A stretch of 44,907 bases of DNA from Bacillota bacterium (GCA_023415055.1 JAEZLZ010000084.1:1-44907); one strand, 5' to 3'; counted from the stretch's first letter, positions 17,298 to 26,090 are shown. Numbers and translations: made by a program. Notes: generated from the sequence alone by a model not told the origin.

Positions 17298-18665
17298 ATG
17301 ATTAAGTATGATGTAATTGTAGTCGGTGGCGGTATTTCCGGAGTCATGTCAGCGATTACTGCAGCAAGAAACGGCGCAAAGACCTTGGTAATTGAGCAGT
17401 ATGGTTTTGTGGGTGGTATGTTGACTGCTGCCGGTGTTGGACCAATGATGACCTACCATGTGGAGGATAGACAGATAATAAAGGGACGAACCGGAGAACT
17501 GATTGACCGATTAGTTGAAAAGAAAAAATCACCGGGGCATGTACCGGATACCATTGGGTATACCTACACAGTTACGCCTTTTGATGCCGAAGGTATGAAA
17601 CATGAATTGGAGCTTATGCTTCTTGAGAGCGGAGCTGATGTCCTTTATCATACGATGTTGTCCGGAGTAAACGTATCCGAGGGGAGGATAGAGAGCTTAC
17701 TGATTAGTAATAAATCAGGGCTAAGTGTGATAAGTGCTGAGGTATATATTGATGCAACCGGTGATGGTGATCTATCGGCGTGGGCCGGCGTGGATTTTAC
17801 GAAGGGAAGAGAAGCAGATGGAGCTTGTCAGCCTATGACCATGAATATGAAGATGTCAAATGTAGACATTGAGGCAGTGAAAGCATTTGTTAAGGAGAAG
17901 CCGGAGGAGTTCCCGTATCTGAAGGGGAATACCGGGATAGTTGACACGGCACCTACTCTATCAATCAGTGGATATGAGAAAATGGTTGCGAAAGGCAAAG
18001 AAAATGGAACACTTGATTTTAATGCCGAAGCAATCCTATTTTTTGAAACGAATAACCCTGGGGAAGTCATTGTGAATACAACAAGAATCAGAGGGCTTGA
18101 TTCTACCGATCCGTGGGATCTGACCAAAGCGGAAATTGAAGGGCGAAGACAAGTGCGCAGCCTTGATAAATTTTTACATACAGAGGTCAGAGGATTTGAA
18201 AGGGCAGTACTTTTAAGCACAGGTCCGAATATTGGCGTGAGAGGATCACGTCAGATAAAAGGATTGTATACATTAACCTTAGAGGATATTGTATCGTCAA
18301 AGATCTTTGACGATGTTGTAGCACATGGAGGATATCCGGTTGATGTTCACCATCCGGATGGGAATGGAGAGGTGGTGAAAGAAGAGGATAATATTAAAAA
18401 GGGTACTATGTATAACGTTCCCTATCGATGCCTGGTGAATAATCAGGTAACCAATTTAATCACTGTCGGAAGATGTATATCCGCAAGCTTTGAGGCACAA
18501 GGTGCCATAAGAACAACACCGATAGTAGGTGCTATTGCAGAAGCAGGAGGGGCAGCAGCATATCTTTCGGCAAAAAACGGACAAAAAACAAGTGATATTA
18601 ATATAAATGAAATGCAGGATATTTTAATAAAAGAAGGTGCATTTCTGGAGCGTAGGATAAATTGA
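17298..18665 (+). CDS. FAD-dependent oxidoreductase
   Basis: 455 residues. The N-terminal dinucleotide-binding motif is V-V-G-G-G-I-S-G at about 8-15, followed by the acidic V-I-E end of the second strand and Y-G-F-V-G-G-M. A second FAD motif, D-A-T-G-D-G-D, lies near 153. This matches the soluble FAD-oxidoreductase family (FAD_oxidored) common in clostridial sugar-acid and amino-acid clusters. It closes the TetR-controlled operon, 25 bases after the amidohydrolase gene, and would oxidise an alcohol or amine on the substrate. The electron acceptor is unknown. Confidence 0.85.
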   Translation: MIKYDVIVVGGGISGVMSAITAARNGAKTLVIEQYGFVGGMLTAAGVGPMMTYHVEDRQIIKGRTGELIDRLVEKKKSPGHVPDTIGYTYTVTPFDAEGMKHELELMLLESGADVLYHTMLSGVNVSEGRIESLLISNKSGLSVISAEVYIDATGDGDLSAWAGVDFTKGREADGACQPMTMNMKMSNVDIEAVKAFVKEKPEEFPYLKGNTGIVDTAPTLSISGYEKMVAKGKENGTLDFNAEAILFFETNNPGEVIVNTTRIRGLDSTDPWDLTKAEIEGRRQVRSLDKFLHTEVRGFERAVLLSTGPNIGVRGSRQIKGLYTLTLEDIVSSKIFDDVVAHGGYPVDVHHPDGNGEVVKEEDNIKKGTMYNVPYRCLVNNQVTNLITVGRCISASFEAQGAIRTTPIVGAIAEAGGAAAYLSAKNGQKTSDININEMQDILIKEGAFLERRIN

Positions 18666-18670
18666 ATTAT

Positions 18671-18714
18671 CAGCGGATCTGCCTATCCATTTTTATAGGC
18701 AGAGATCCGCGCTG
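18671..18714. terminator. Bidirectional terminator between convergent genes
   Basis: Arms 18671-18686 and 18695-18714 form a long stem (CAGCGGATC against GATCCGC-GCTG plus TGCCTAT/ATAGGCA) with a T-rich loop. The right arm lies inside the 3' end of the convergent minus-strand gene. Confidence 0.75.
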
Positions 18715-19460
18715 ACCGGGTAATGGTCGGATAAATATACACCTTGATTATAGTCATCCCAGAGGGTCAGCTGATTACACGAAATATTGCTTTGAGCAAT
18801 AATATAGTCTATTTTTACCGGTATGGGAAGTCTTCCAAAATCATGAAAGGTACCGTGGATGCTACTGGTTATGTCGCAGAGGTTAGGATATTCCTTAAGC
18901 GGCTGCAGCTCAGGAGAGTCAGGATATGCATTCAGATCTCCGATTAGGATGGAGGGAGCCTGAACAATGGATCTTTCGTCGTTGTCTTGCTCCTTCATGT
19001 GTCTTAATATCTGTTCGAGACCTAAAGCTCTTGCTTCGCTGCCGATATGATCAAGATGGGTATTATAGATTCGCACCACTTTGTTAGACTCTAATTCCTG
19101 AAATAAAGCCACAGTACATACTCTTGGACAATCACTCTGGTTAGAATAACGAGAACCCGGGACATATGGAGTCTCTGACAACCAGAATACCTCCAGCTGT
19201 ATCAGGTTATACTTTGATTTATGATATGCTATGCTTGTCTGCTCGTTCTTAAGCTGCGCATCTCTTCCGCAGCCGATCACATAATAATCAGTAAGTGCTT
19301 CCTTAAGCCATTCCGCTACATGGGGCAGAACCTCCTGAAAGCAGATAATGTCAGGACACTCCTTATGAATCTTTGCAAGGATATAAGGTTTGCGATATTC
19401 AAAATTATTGATACCGTCCTGTTTGTGATCACATCTTATGTTGAAGGTTACCAGTTTCAT
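18693..19460 (-). CDS. Endonuclease/exonuclease/phosphatase (EEP) family hydrolase
   Basis: The ATG at 19460 was preferred over the longer frame (19508) because GGAG lies 6 bases ahead and the family N-terminus V-T-F-N-I-R follows at once; 255 residues. All EEP landmarks are visible: N in T-F-N-I-R, E in C-F-Q-E-V, H in N-T-H-L-D-H, G-D-L-N-A-Y-P, and S-D-H-Y-P-V at the end. These metal-dependent enzymes cut phosphodiesters in nucleic acids, inositol phosphates or sphingolipids. There is no signal peptide or membrane segment. The substrate is unknown; it appears monocistronic. Confidence 0.88.
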   Translation of the reverse strand: MKLVTFNIRCDHKQDGINNFEYRKPYILAKIHKECPDIICFQEVLPHVAEWLKEALTDYYVIGCGRDAQLKNEQTSIAYHKSKYNLIQLEVFWLSETPYVPGSRYSNQSDCPRVCTVALFQELESNKVVRIYNTHLDHIGSEARALGLEQILRHMKEQDNDERSIVQAPSILIGDLNAYPDSPELQPLKEYPNLCDITSSIHGTFHDFGRLPIPVKIDYIIAQSNISCNQLTLWDDYNQGVYLSDHYPVSADLCL

Positions 19461-19681
19461 TGTGTTCTCCAATTCTGTATTATATTTTGTCGATATAAGG
19501 ATAATCAATTACCGTAAGACCGGATCAAAGGGATATTCAAATCACATCATACCGGTTACTATATAATAATTGTTATTCTAATTCCATAAAAAAGTGAGAG
19601 GTTGTCACATGATCTTTCATAATTAGAAGTCTGATGGATCGGTACAGCTGAAAAGCAGTATGCTATATAAGCATCTTTAAA

Positions 19682-19714
19682 ATATGGATGGGTGAAGTCT
19701 TCACCCATCCATAT
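19682..19714. terminator. Intrinsic terminator after the isomerase operon
   Basis: A perfect hairpin with arms 19682-19696 and 19700-19714 (ATATGGATGGG against CCCATCCATAT). It lies a few bases after the minus-strand stop at 19721 and is followed on that strand by ATTTTAA. The rest of 19461-19681 shows nothing recognisable. Confidence 0.75.
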
Positions 19715-19720
19715 CAATTA

Positions 19721-20575
19721 CTATAGTGCATTTATGTATCGTTTAAGATTTTCGTAACCAATCGTGATACCGGTTATGGTATCTTCCATTCCTTCAAATT
19801 CTATTGCAATATCACCGCCATAGCCGATTCTTTTTAATATACCCAGGCATTGCAGGACTGGAACATCACCATGTCCTACAATGGTACCTTTTAGATAATT
19901 GCCGCTTCTGGAATAAAAGTATCCCATACCCGGGTTGGGGTAAAGTCCGGATTTCACATAAAAATCCTTTGCATGTACATACAAGACATAAGGAGCAATT
20001 CTTCCAAAGGCTTTTTCGGGTGCTTCGTCAGCACATAGAAAATTGCCCATATCGCCCAGCAAACCGAAATTCTTGTGCGCGACAGTACGGTAAAGCTTTT
20101 CTACCCGTTCGCTATCCTGACAGAAAAATCCGTGGTTTTCTACCATGGTACGAATGCCTTTTGTTGCAGCATAAATAGTGACCTCCCTGCAGGCATTACT
20201 AATCAGTGGTAATATCGCATCAAAAGGTCTGCCATCTCCTCTGGTTGCATCATGGCGTACTAAATTAACTCCTAGAATCGCGGCAACATCAATCATTTTC
20301 TTGACTCGTTCAATCTCCGACTGTGTATCGCCATTACATCCCAGTAAAAAATCAGCACCAAAGGTAAAGCAAGAGATCCGAATACCCTGATGAGCACATT
20401 CCTGCGAGAGAACTCTGGCATATTCCTCGACGGAAACTCCTTCCGGCGGAAGGATATCAACAAATTCAATCGCTTCAAAACCAATTTCTTTTGCTTTTGC
20501 AATGCAGTCAAACTGGGTCATTTCACCGGAGGATATTAATTTTTCAAAACTATAAGAACTAACAGCTAATCTCAT
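19721..20575 (-). CDS. Sugar phosphate isomerase/epimerase (xylose-isomerase-like TIM barrel)
   Basis: 284 residues. The AP-endonuclease-2/xylose-isomerase fold is shown by its divalent-metal ligands at strand ends: E in M-V-E-N-H-G, D in L-L-G-D-M-G-N-F, H in Y-V-H-A-K-D-F and E in I-A-I-E-F-E-G. Enzymes of this type isomerise, epimerise or dehydrate sugars and inositols. The start overlaps the stop of the Gfo/Idh/MocA gene (TAATG), with GAGGTGAT as ribosome site. It is the last gene of a three-gene operon. Confidence 0.87.
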   Translation of the reverse strand: MRLAVSSYSFEKLISSGEMTQFDCIAKAKEIGFEAIEFVDILPPEGVSVEEYARVLSQECAHQGIRISCFTFGADFLLGCNGDTQSEIERVKKMIDVAAILGVNLVRHDATRGDGRPFDAILPLISNACREVTIYAATKGIRTMVENHGFFCQDSERVEKLYRTVAHKNFGLLGDMGNFLCADEAPEKAFGRIAPYVLYVHAKDFYVKSGLYPNPGMGYFYSRSGNYLKGTIVGHGDVPVLQCLGILKRIGYGGDIAIEFEGMEDTITGITIGYENLKRYINAL

Positions 20576-21633
20576 TATAGTATCACCTCATGCCCTGTGC
20601 TGGCCGATTCATAGATGGCATCCAAGATTCTCATAATATCAATACCATCCTCAGCCGGGGAGATACAAGCAGCTCCCTCAGTCACACAGGAAACGAAATG
20701 ATTGATTTCATTCTCGAATAATCCATCAAAGCTTAAGGCTGTCTCGGCATCCAGTGTAATATTGGACATATAGTCATGAAGCTCGCTGTATATTTCTAAC
20801 TCGGGATTTAATTTGGCACCACCTTTTGTACCAAATAACTCGATTTTACCTTCATCATTTTTAATATTTAAGCTGAAGCTTGCTTCAATTGAAAGAAGAG
20901 CACCATTATCAAAACGGATCATAGCAGTTGCCAGGTCCTCAACATCACAAATATCATGATCACTGGCACTGGCGGATCGATAGAATTTCTTCCCTTTGAT
21001 ATTTTTACGGTCAGCCAGTTTATGAAAGGTTGCACCGTATACGGAGATAGGCTTTGGATTACCTAACAGATACCTTACCAGATCAATCACATGTACTCCG
21101 AGATCAATCAGTGGACCACCGCCGGAACGGGATTTATCGCCAAACCATCCTCCGGGATTGCCTTTTCGTCTTAAGTAGGTCGCCTTAGCATAATAAATCT
21201 CGCCCAGATCATCGGTATCAATGAATTCCCTTAGTATCTTGCAATCGTTACCATATCTTCTTACAAAACCGATCATTAAAAGCTTATTATTTCTATCTGC
21301 GGCTTCCTTCATTGCCTTTGCATCCTCTTCGGAGACAGACATAGGCTTTTCGCACAAAACATGCTTGCCGGCATTCAATGCAGCTATCGTACATGCTGCG
21401 TGTGCACTATTCCAGGTACAAACACTGACGGCATCTATTTCCTTTAACTTAAGCATTTCATTCATATCGGTATAGGTACGCTGAATATTATACTTTTCTG
21501 CCATATAGCTTAAGCGTTTTTCGTTCAAATCGCAAAAAGCATAAAGTTCGACATTCTCATTTTTCAAATATGCAGCGATGTGTGTTTCGGAGATCGAACC
21601 GGTTCCGATAATACCAATTTTCAGTTTATTCAT
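20575..21633 (-). CDS. Gfo/Idh/MocA-family NAD(P)-dependent dehydrogenase
   Basis: 352 residues. The N-terminal Rossmann motif I-G-I-I-G-T-G-S-I is followed by the family motif C-E-K-P with the catalytic lysine, and by a G-G-G-P-L-I-D-L-G-V-H segment carrying the substrate-binding Asp/His. Members oxidise hydroxyls of sugars or inositols, often giving 3-keto sugars. AGGAGGGG lies 7 bases before the ATG. Flanking by two TIM-barrel isomerases suggests a keto-sugar route, in which the dehydrogenase makes a keto intermediate that the barrels epimerise or cleave. Confidence 0.92.
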   Translation of the reverse strand: MNKLKIGIIGTGSISETHIAAYLKNENVELYAFCDLNEKRLSYMAEKYNIQRTYTDMNEMLKLKEIDAVSVCTWNSAHAACTIAALNAGKHVLCEKPMSVSEEDAKAMKEAADRNNKLLMIGFVRRYGNDCKILREFIDTDDLGEIYYAKATYLRRKGNPGGWFGDKSRSGGGPLIDLGVHVIDLVRYLLGNPKPISVYGATFHKLADRKNIKGKKFYRSASASDHDICDVEDLATAMIRFDNGALLSIEASFSLNIKNDEGKIELFGTKGGAKLNPELEIYSELHDYMSNITLDAETALSFDGLFENEINHFVSCVTEGAACISPAEDGIDIMRILDAIYESASTGHEVIL

Positions 21634-21646
21634 CTGTAAACCCCTC

Positions 21647-22495
21647 CTAATTAGCCATTATTTTCTGATTAAGGAATGTAATTGCATTTCTAATATCCTT
21701 TTCCGGATCATCACCAACCTCACGTTCTATGGTTAAGAAGCCTTTGTATCCGATATCATCTAATGCTTTTAAGTATTCGGTGAAATTAACATCTCCTTCA
21801 CCCAGCGGTAATTCGATAAATGACTGTCCGGATTGTAATTCCTCTTCAATAAGGCCATATACAATCTCAGGATCCTTCACCATGAGTCTTCGACCGTCTT
21901 TTGCATGAGTATGTACAATGTAATCCTTTAGTGTATATACAGCCTTTACAGGATCATCTCCGGTTACCATGACAAAATTAGCCGGATCAAGATTAACAGC
22001 TACCCCTTTCGAATGTAGCCCATCCAGGAAATCCTTTAATACAACTGCTACTTCAGGACCTGTTTCAATGGCAAAATGAGCATCTAATTGATCAGCAAAT
22101 CTACTTAGAGTATAGCAAGCTTCCTGCATGATTTTATACCGTTCATGATTCTTGTCCTGCGGTACCACACCAATATGTGTAGTGATAATATTTGTCTCCA
22201 GATCCTTTGCAAGCTCCAAAATGCGCTTTGATTTTTCAATCAGTGCCGGGTTTTTATCTTTGTTTCCAAAGCCTTGACCTAAATCACCACATAAAGCAGA
22301 AAACATTAAACCGTTTGACTTTACCAGATCGAGGAGCTCTTTTCTTTTGCTCATAGTTAATTGCTCCGGGGAGTATTGACCGGAGGTTGCATACATCTGA
22401 AGGCCTTTTGCACCGAGTGCTGCAGCTTTTTCTATGGCAGTGGTTGTATCCATTTTAAAAGAATCCAACATTAGCCCAATGGGGAAATTATACAT
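21647..22495 (-). CDS. Sugar phosphate isomerase/epimerase (IolE/xylose-isomerase-like TIM barrel)
   Basis: Two ATGs are possible. The one at 22504 touches the ribosome site AAAGGATGG, so the ATG at 22495 with 8-base spacing was chosen (282 residues). Metal ligands of the fold are visible: E in A-I-E-T-G, D in V-N-L-D-P-A-N, H in V-H-T-H-A-K-D-G and E in L-T-I-E-R-E. It is the first gene of the operon and diverges from an AraC gene across 150 bases. It differs strongly in sequence from the barrel at 19721, so the pair probably catalyse different steps. Confidence 0.87.
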   Translation of the reverse strand: MYNFPIGLMLDSFKMDTTTAIEKAAALGAKGLQMYATSGQYSPEQLTMSKRKELLDLVKSNGLMFSALCGDLGQGFGNKDKNPALIEKSKRILELAKDLETNIITTHIGVVPQDKNHERYKIMQEACYTLSRFADQLDAHFAIETGPEVAVVLKDFLDGLHSKGVAVNLDPANFVMVTGDDPVKAVYTLKDYIVHTHAKDGRRLMVKDPEIVYGLIEEELQSGQSFIELPLGEGDVNFTEYLKALDDIGYKGFLTIEREVGDDPEKDIRNAITFLNQKIMAN

Positions 22496-22528
22496 CTTAA
22501 CCATCCTTTCTGATGAAAACTAATTGAG

Positions 22529-22557
22529 TTGTTAATTGTTTAGTCTTATTGTATAAT
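22529..22557 (+). promoter_or_regulatory. Sigma-A promoter for the AraC gene
   Basis: TTGTTA at 22529-22534, a 17-base spacer, and TATAAT at 22552-22557. The transcript would start near 22564, leaving a leader of about 80 bases with GGACAGGAGAAAC before the ATG. No equally good promoter was seen for the divergent operon, which may need the activator. Confidence 0.7.
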
Positions 22558-22646
22558 CAAAATAACCATTGGTAAAGAATTGAACTTGCTATAAATTAAC
22601 ACAATATTGCTTTCGCATATTTGAATTATAGGGACAGGAGAAACTT

Positions 22647-23465
22647 ATGAATCACAATTCTTATGAACTGCATACGTACAAGGATCCATCTTTTCCGTTT
22701 ATTTTTCATCAGACGACCATGAGTCCTTATTACTCCGACTTTTTATCTCATTGGCATGAGAACATTGAGCTCTTATTTGTGATCGAGGGGGAGATGATCG
22801 TGATGTCGGATGCGAATGTCGTGACGGCTCATAAGGATGACCTTGTTTTTATTAATTCGAACAATGTTCATCATATCCATACCAATGAATTGGAAGCAAA
22901 ATATTTTTGCCTTATCATAGACAGCAAATTTTGTGAGGAATATGGCTTGGATACAGAAGAAATCATATTTCAAAGATTAATCTCCGATCAATATGTGAAG
23001 GATAAATATCTTGCTATTAAGGAGGAGTTTGGAGCAGAAAAAGTGCTTTACAAATCGGCGATCAAGTCATTCGTTATAGAGATGCTCATCTATCTTTACC
23101 GTGAGTATGCATTATCTGAAACCGCTCTTACAAATCAAAGTAAAACAGAGAAAGTTGTAATGATTAAAAAAGCAATCAGGTATATACAGGATAACTTCCA
23201 TAAAAATATTACAGTTTTGGATATTGCCGCACATACAGGGCTCAGTAAGTACTATTTTTGCCACATCTTCAAGGAGTTTACAGGGAACACTACGGTTCGT
23301 TACATTAATATCTTGCGCTGTGAGAATGCTAGAAAGATGTTGCAAAACGGTAATTATCGAGTGGAAGAAGTAGCATATTTATGCGGTTTCGAAAATCTAT
23401 CGTATTTTTCTAAAACATATAAGAGGTACATGGGTTGCTTGCCGTCCGATTCAAAAAAAGCGTAA
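22647..23465 (+). CDS. AraC-family regulator with cupin sensor domain
   Basis: 272 residues, soluble. The N-terminal cupin has the H-W-H-E-N-I-E signature near residue 30, typical of sugar-responsive AraC proteins. The C-terminal 100 residues carry two helix-turn-helix motifs, the first around L-D-I-A-A-H-T-G-L-S and the second around V-A-Y-L-C-G-F-E-N-L-S-Y-F-S. It diverges from the isomerase/dehydrogenase operon and probably activates it on binding the sugar. This architecture is different from the membrane-bound AraC protein at 10767. Confidence 0.9.
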   Translation: MNHNSYELHTYKDPSFPFIFHQTTMSPYYSDFLSHWHENIELLFVIEGEMIVMSDANVVTAHKDDLVFINSNNVHHIHTNELEAKYFCLIIDSKFCEEYGLDTEEIIFQRLISDQYVKDKYLAIKEEFGAEKVLYKSAIKSFVIEMLIYLYREYALSETALTNQSKTEKVVMIKKAIRYIQDNFHKNITVLDIAAHTGLSKYYFCHIFKEFTGNTTVRYINILRCENARKMLQNGNYRVEEVAYLCGFENLSYFSKTYKRYMGCLPSDSKKA

Positions 23466-23608
23466 ATAGAATTGCCGCCAACTTGGTAGCCAATGACTGC
23501 AATTATTAGAATTATGTTATTCCTAATGGCAATGACGGGGATACGTTTGTGTTTTTTCTTAATATATTAAGAAGCATTTACTTACAAAAAATTAGAGGTA
23601 TCGGAAAG

Positions 23609-24160
23609 ATGATTAATTTAAAATATAAGCCCACCTTAGTGGGAGAAAAAATAATTCTTCGCCCCTTCCAGCCGGAGGATTTCGATTATATGGAGGAATG
23701 CCTGATGGATCCGGAGGTAACAAAGTTTACAGGGAGTGATTCCGATTTTGACAGGGATTTTGTCCTGGAATGGTACAATACCAGGAATATTCAGGAGGAT
23801 CGCCTTGACCTGGCGATTATAGATAAGAAACAACAGATTCCGGTTGGAGAAGCAGTGGTCAATGAATATGATGTGATGAAACATAGTATGAACTTTCGTA
23901 TCTTAATCGGTCCAAGGGGAAGAGACCAAGGCTTCGGAACTGAGGCAACGAAGCTTATGATCGACTATATATTCAAGAATACGGACTTAAAGCAAATTAC
24001 ACTTGGAGTTTATGCGTTTAATCCAAGAGCACAAAGAGTGTATGAAAAGATCGGTTTCGTACTGGAGAGCATTGATAAAGATGATCTTGAGTATGAAGGT
24101 GAATTGATCGATGCTTATAATATGGTATTAACCAGAGAAAGATGGAATAGTTTAATATGA
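23609..24160 (+). CDS. GNAT-family N-acetyltransferase (RimJ/RimL-like)
   Basis: The frame opens at 23549, but the ATG at 23609 lies just after a purine-rich stretch and gives the canonical N-terminus L-V-G-E-K-I-I-L-R-P, so it was chosen (183 residues). The acetyl-CoA loop is R-G-R-D-Q-G-F-G-T-E-A, and the last strand has N-P-R-A-Q-R-V-Y-E-K-I-G-F. Enzymes of this subgroup acetylate protein N-termini, polyamines or antibiotics; the target is not predictable here. It is separated by 40 bases from the DUF89 gene. Confidence 0.88.
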   Translation: MINLKYKPTLVGEKIILRPFQPEDFDYMEECLMDPEVTKFTGSDSDFDRDFVLEWYNTRNIQEDRLDLAIIDKKQQIPVGEAVVNEYDVMKHSMNFRILIGPRGRDQGFGTEATKLMIDYIFKNTDLKQITLGVYAFNPRAQRVYEKIGFVLESIDKDDLEYEGELIDAYNMVLTRERWNSLI

Positions 24161-24200
24161 AAAACAGGTGATGAGGGATGTATAGGAAAGAGGGGCGACG

Positions 24201-25079
24201 ATGAGAATACATGATAAATGCCTGCCCTGCATCGTCAATCAGGCGATCAAGGTGGCTGACATTACCGGGGTGGCAACGAAGGAAGAGCTGTTGCGTGAAA
24301 TATTTGCTTATCTTAGCAAAATGGATTTTGAAGCGACAACTCCGGAGATCATTGGCGAGATTTTTGCCATGATAAAAAGGCACACAAAGAACCCGGATCC
24401 TTACAAAGAGACCAGAGATTATTATAATTCTTTATTTTTAGAATTATTACCTCAATTTGAAGGAAAGATAGAACAAGCGGAAGATGCATTTACACTAGCA
24501 ATGCGATATGCGATTATCGGTAATATTATTGATTTCAACCCAATTCATAATACTATGCTGGAGGATATCTATGATTGCTTTGATAGAATGGAACAGTTTG
24601 AATTAGCAATTGATGATTCTGAGCAGCTGAAGGAAGATATCCGCAGTGCAGCTACCTTGCTATACCTGGGTGACAATTGTGGTGAAATCTGTATGGATAA
24701 GCTGTTTCTGAAGATAATAAAGAAGTTGAATCCACAAATACGATTAATATTTGGTGTACGTGGTATGCCGGTTGTAAATGATTCGATCGCCGAGGATGCA
24801 TATAAAGTGGGGATAGATGAGTACGCTGAGATTATTGATAATGGAGACGGGTCGTTGGGCACAGTTCTTAGAAGAACAAGTCATAAATTCCAGGATGCCT
24901 ATCGACAGGCCGATGTGATAATCGCTAAGGGGCAGGCAAACTATGAATGTTTAAGTGAAGAAGCGAAGAATATTTATTTTCTTTTAATGACTAAATGCGA
25001 TGTAATCGCAAAGGATATTGGTGTTGCAGAAATGAAAATGATCTGCAGGAGGAATAAAGGATGGAAAAACCAATCTTAG
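24201..25079 (+). CDS. DUF89/ARMT1-like damage-control phosphatase
   Basis: 292 residues. The N-terminus carries C-L-P-C-I-V, a cysteine pair typical of the prokaryotic subgroup. The core motifs are Y-L-G-D-N-C-G-E, with the metal-binding Asp-Asn, then G-V-R-G-M-P-V-V-N-D, and later I-A-K-G-Q-A-N-Y-E. Members are metal-dependent phosphatases thought to remove damaged or surplus phosphometabolites such as sugar phosphates. The 3' end overlaps the SAM hydroxide adenosyltransferase gene by 19 bases, so the two are likely cotranslated and functionally related. Confidence 0.88.
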   Translation: MRIHDKCLPCIVNQAIKVADITGVATKEELLREIFAYLSKMDFEATTPEIIGEIFAMIKRHTKNPDPYKETRDYYNSLFLELLPQFEGKIEQAEDAFTLAMRYAIIGNIIDFNPIHNTMLEDIYDCFDRMEQFELAIDDSEQLKEDIRSAATLLYLGDNCGEICMDKLFLKIIKKLNPQIRLIFGVRGMPVVNDSIAEDAYKVGIDEYAEIIDNGDGSLGTVLRRTSHKFQDAYRQADVIIAKGQANYECLSEEAKNIYFLLMTKCDVIAKDIGVAEMKMICRRNKGWKNQS

Positions 25080-25900
25080 TGTTTCAGACTGACTTTACTT
25101 ATAAAGAAGGTGCGGTTTCCTCCATGTATGGAGTAGTAAAAACAGTAGACCGTTCACTGGAGATCTTTGATGGGACTCATGAAATACCGCATTTTGATAC
25201 CTGGAGTGCATCTTATCGACTGTATCAATCCATGCAATTCTGGCCCAAGGGGACGATATTCGTCTCTGTGGTAGATCCGGGGGTTGGGACTTCCCGTAAA
25301 GCATGTGTTGCAAGGACTATGGATGGCTATTACGTGGTAACTCCGGATAACGGAAGCCTGTCTCACGTCAAATATCATATTGGAATCGAAGAGGTTCGGG
25401 AAATTGATGAAAAGGTAAATCGACTGCAGACGACTCTGGGTACCAGCGTATTTCACGGAAGAGATCTGTTTGGATATTGTGCAGCACGGCTTGCCAGCGG
25501 AATGATCACCTATGAACAAGTAGGACCTGCCTACCCAGTGGATGAGATTAAGATGCACAGAATACCGGAGGGAAGCGTTAACGACTCAAAAGCAGAGGGA
25601 ATCATCGAGATGAATGATCCGAACTTCGGTAATCTATGGAGCAATATCAGCTCAGACTTATTGCTGCAGAATGGATTTCGATATGGAGAAAAGGTAAAGG
25701 TGACCATTCATCATAAGGGTGAAACTGTTTATCAGGAAGAGGTGCTCTTTGCAAAATCTTTTGGTTATGTAGGGATCGGAGAAGCAGTGCTTTATACCAA
25801 TGAGCTGATGCGAGCCTCTATGGCAATTTGCATGGAGAGCTTTAGTGATAAATACCGGATTGGGTTTGGTGAGGAGTGGACTATATCAATTGGGAAGTAA
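25061..25900 (+). CDS. SAM hydroxide adenosyltransferase (DUF62 family)
   Basis: 279 residues. This family converts S-adenosylmethionine and water (as hydroxide) to adenosine and methionine. The first strand ends Q-T-D-F. The catalytic Asp-Arg-His set appears as D72 and R79 in V-D-P-G-V-G-T-S-R and H132 in F-H-G-R-D-L-F. The SAM-binding segment T-P-D-N-G-S-L is at 94-100. The Asp-Arg-His set marks the hydroxide transferase rather than the fluorinase/chlorinase branch. CAGGAGG lies upstream, inside the DUF89 gene. A role in trimming SAM or supplying adenosine next to a damage-control phosphatase is inference. Confidence 0.9.
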   Translation: MEKPILVFQTDFTYKEGAVSSMYGVVKTVDRSLEIFDGTHEIPHFDTWSASYRLYQSMQFWPKGTIFVSVVDPGVGTSRKACVARTMDGYYVVTPDNGSLSHVKYHIGIEEVREIDEKVNRLQTTLGTSVFHGRDLFGYCAARLASGMITYEQVGPAYPVDEIKMHRIPEGSVNDSKAEGIIEMNDPNFGNLWSNISSDLLLQNGFRYGEKVKVTIHHKGETVYQEEVLFAKSFGYVGIGEAVLYTNELMRASMAICMESFSDKYRIGFGEEWTISIGK

Positions 25901-25958
25901 TGATAGAGATGCAGTTATCATAAGAAATTGAGTGAATATAGGACGATGAGTGATAATA

Positions 25959-26067
25959 GGAGAAAATCGTGCATAGATATACATCTGGCTTGCCTTTCCC
26001 TCATGCGGAAGAGGAATCCGCATTCGGCCGGTCTGCGCCAGCTGCATACCTACGCACGATTTTCTCC
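25959..26067. repeat. 109-base element bounded by perfect 14-base inverted repeats
   Basis: The arms at 25959-25972 and 26054-26067 are exact reverse complements. Inside, ATGCGGA (26003-26009) and TCCGCAT (26017-26023) form a second hairpin. Outside, AGTGAT (25949-25954) and ATCACT (26082-26087) extend the symmetry. It sits in the 403-base gap 25901-26303. It is richer in G+C than its flanks and has no terminator U-run. It could be a dispersed palindromic repeat, a MITE-like element or a structured RNA. Confidence 0.6.
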
Positions 26068-26090
26068 ATTCCACGTTATAGATCACTTAT

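Noticed and set aside
25061..25900. SAM-dependent fluorinase or chlorinase
   Set aside because: The Asp-Arg-His set of the hydroxide adenosyltransferases is present (D72, R79, H132).
25886..26086. 66-codon minus-strand open frame across the 109-base element
   Set aside because: It reads through an inverted-repeat element and lacks a ribosome site; more likely a spurious translation of a repeat.
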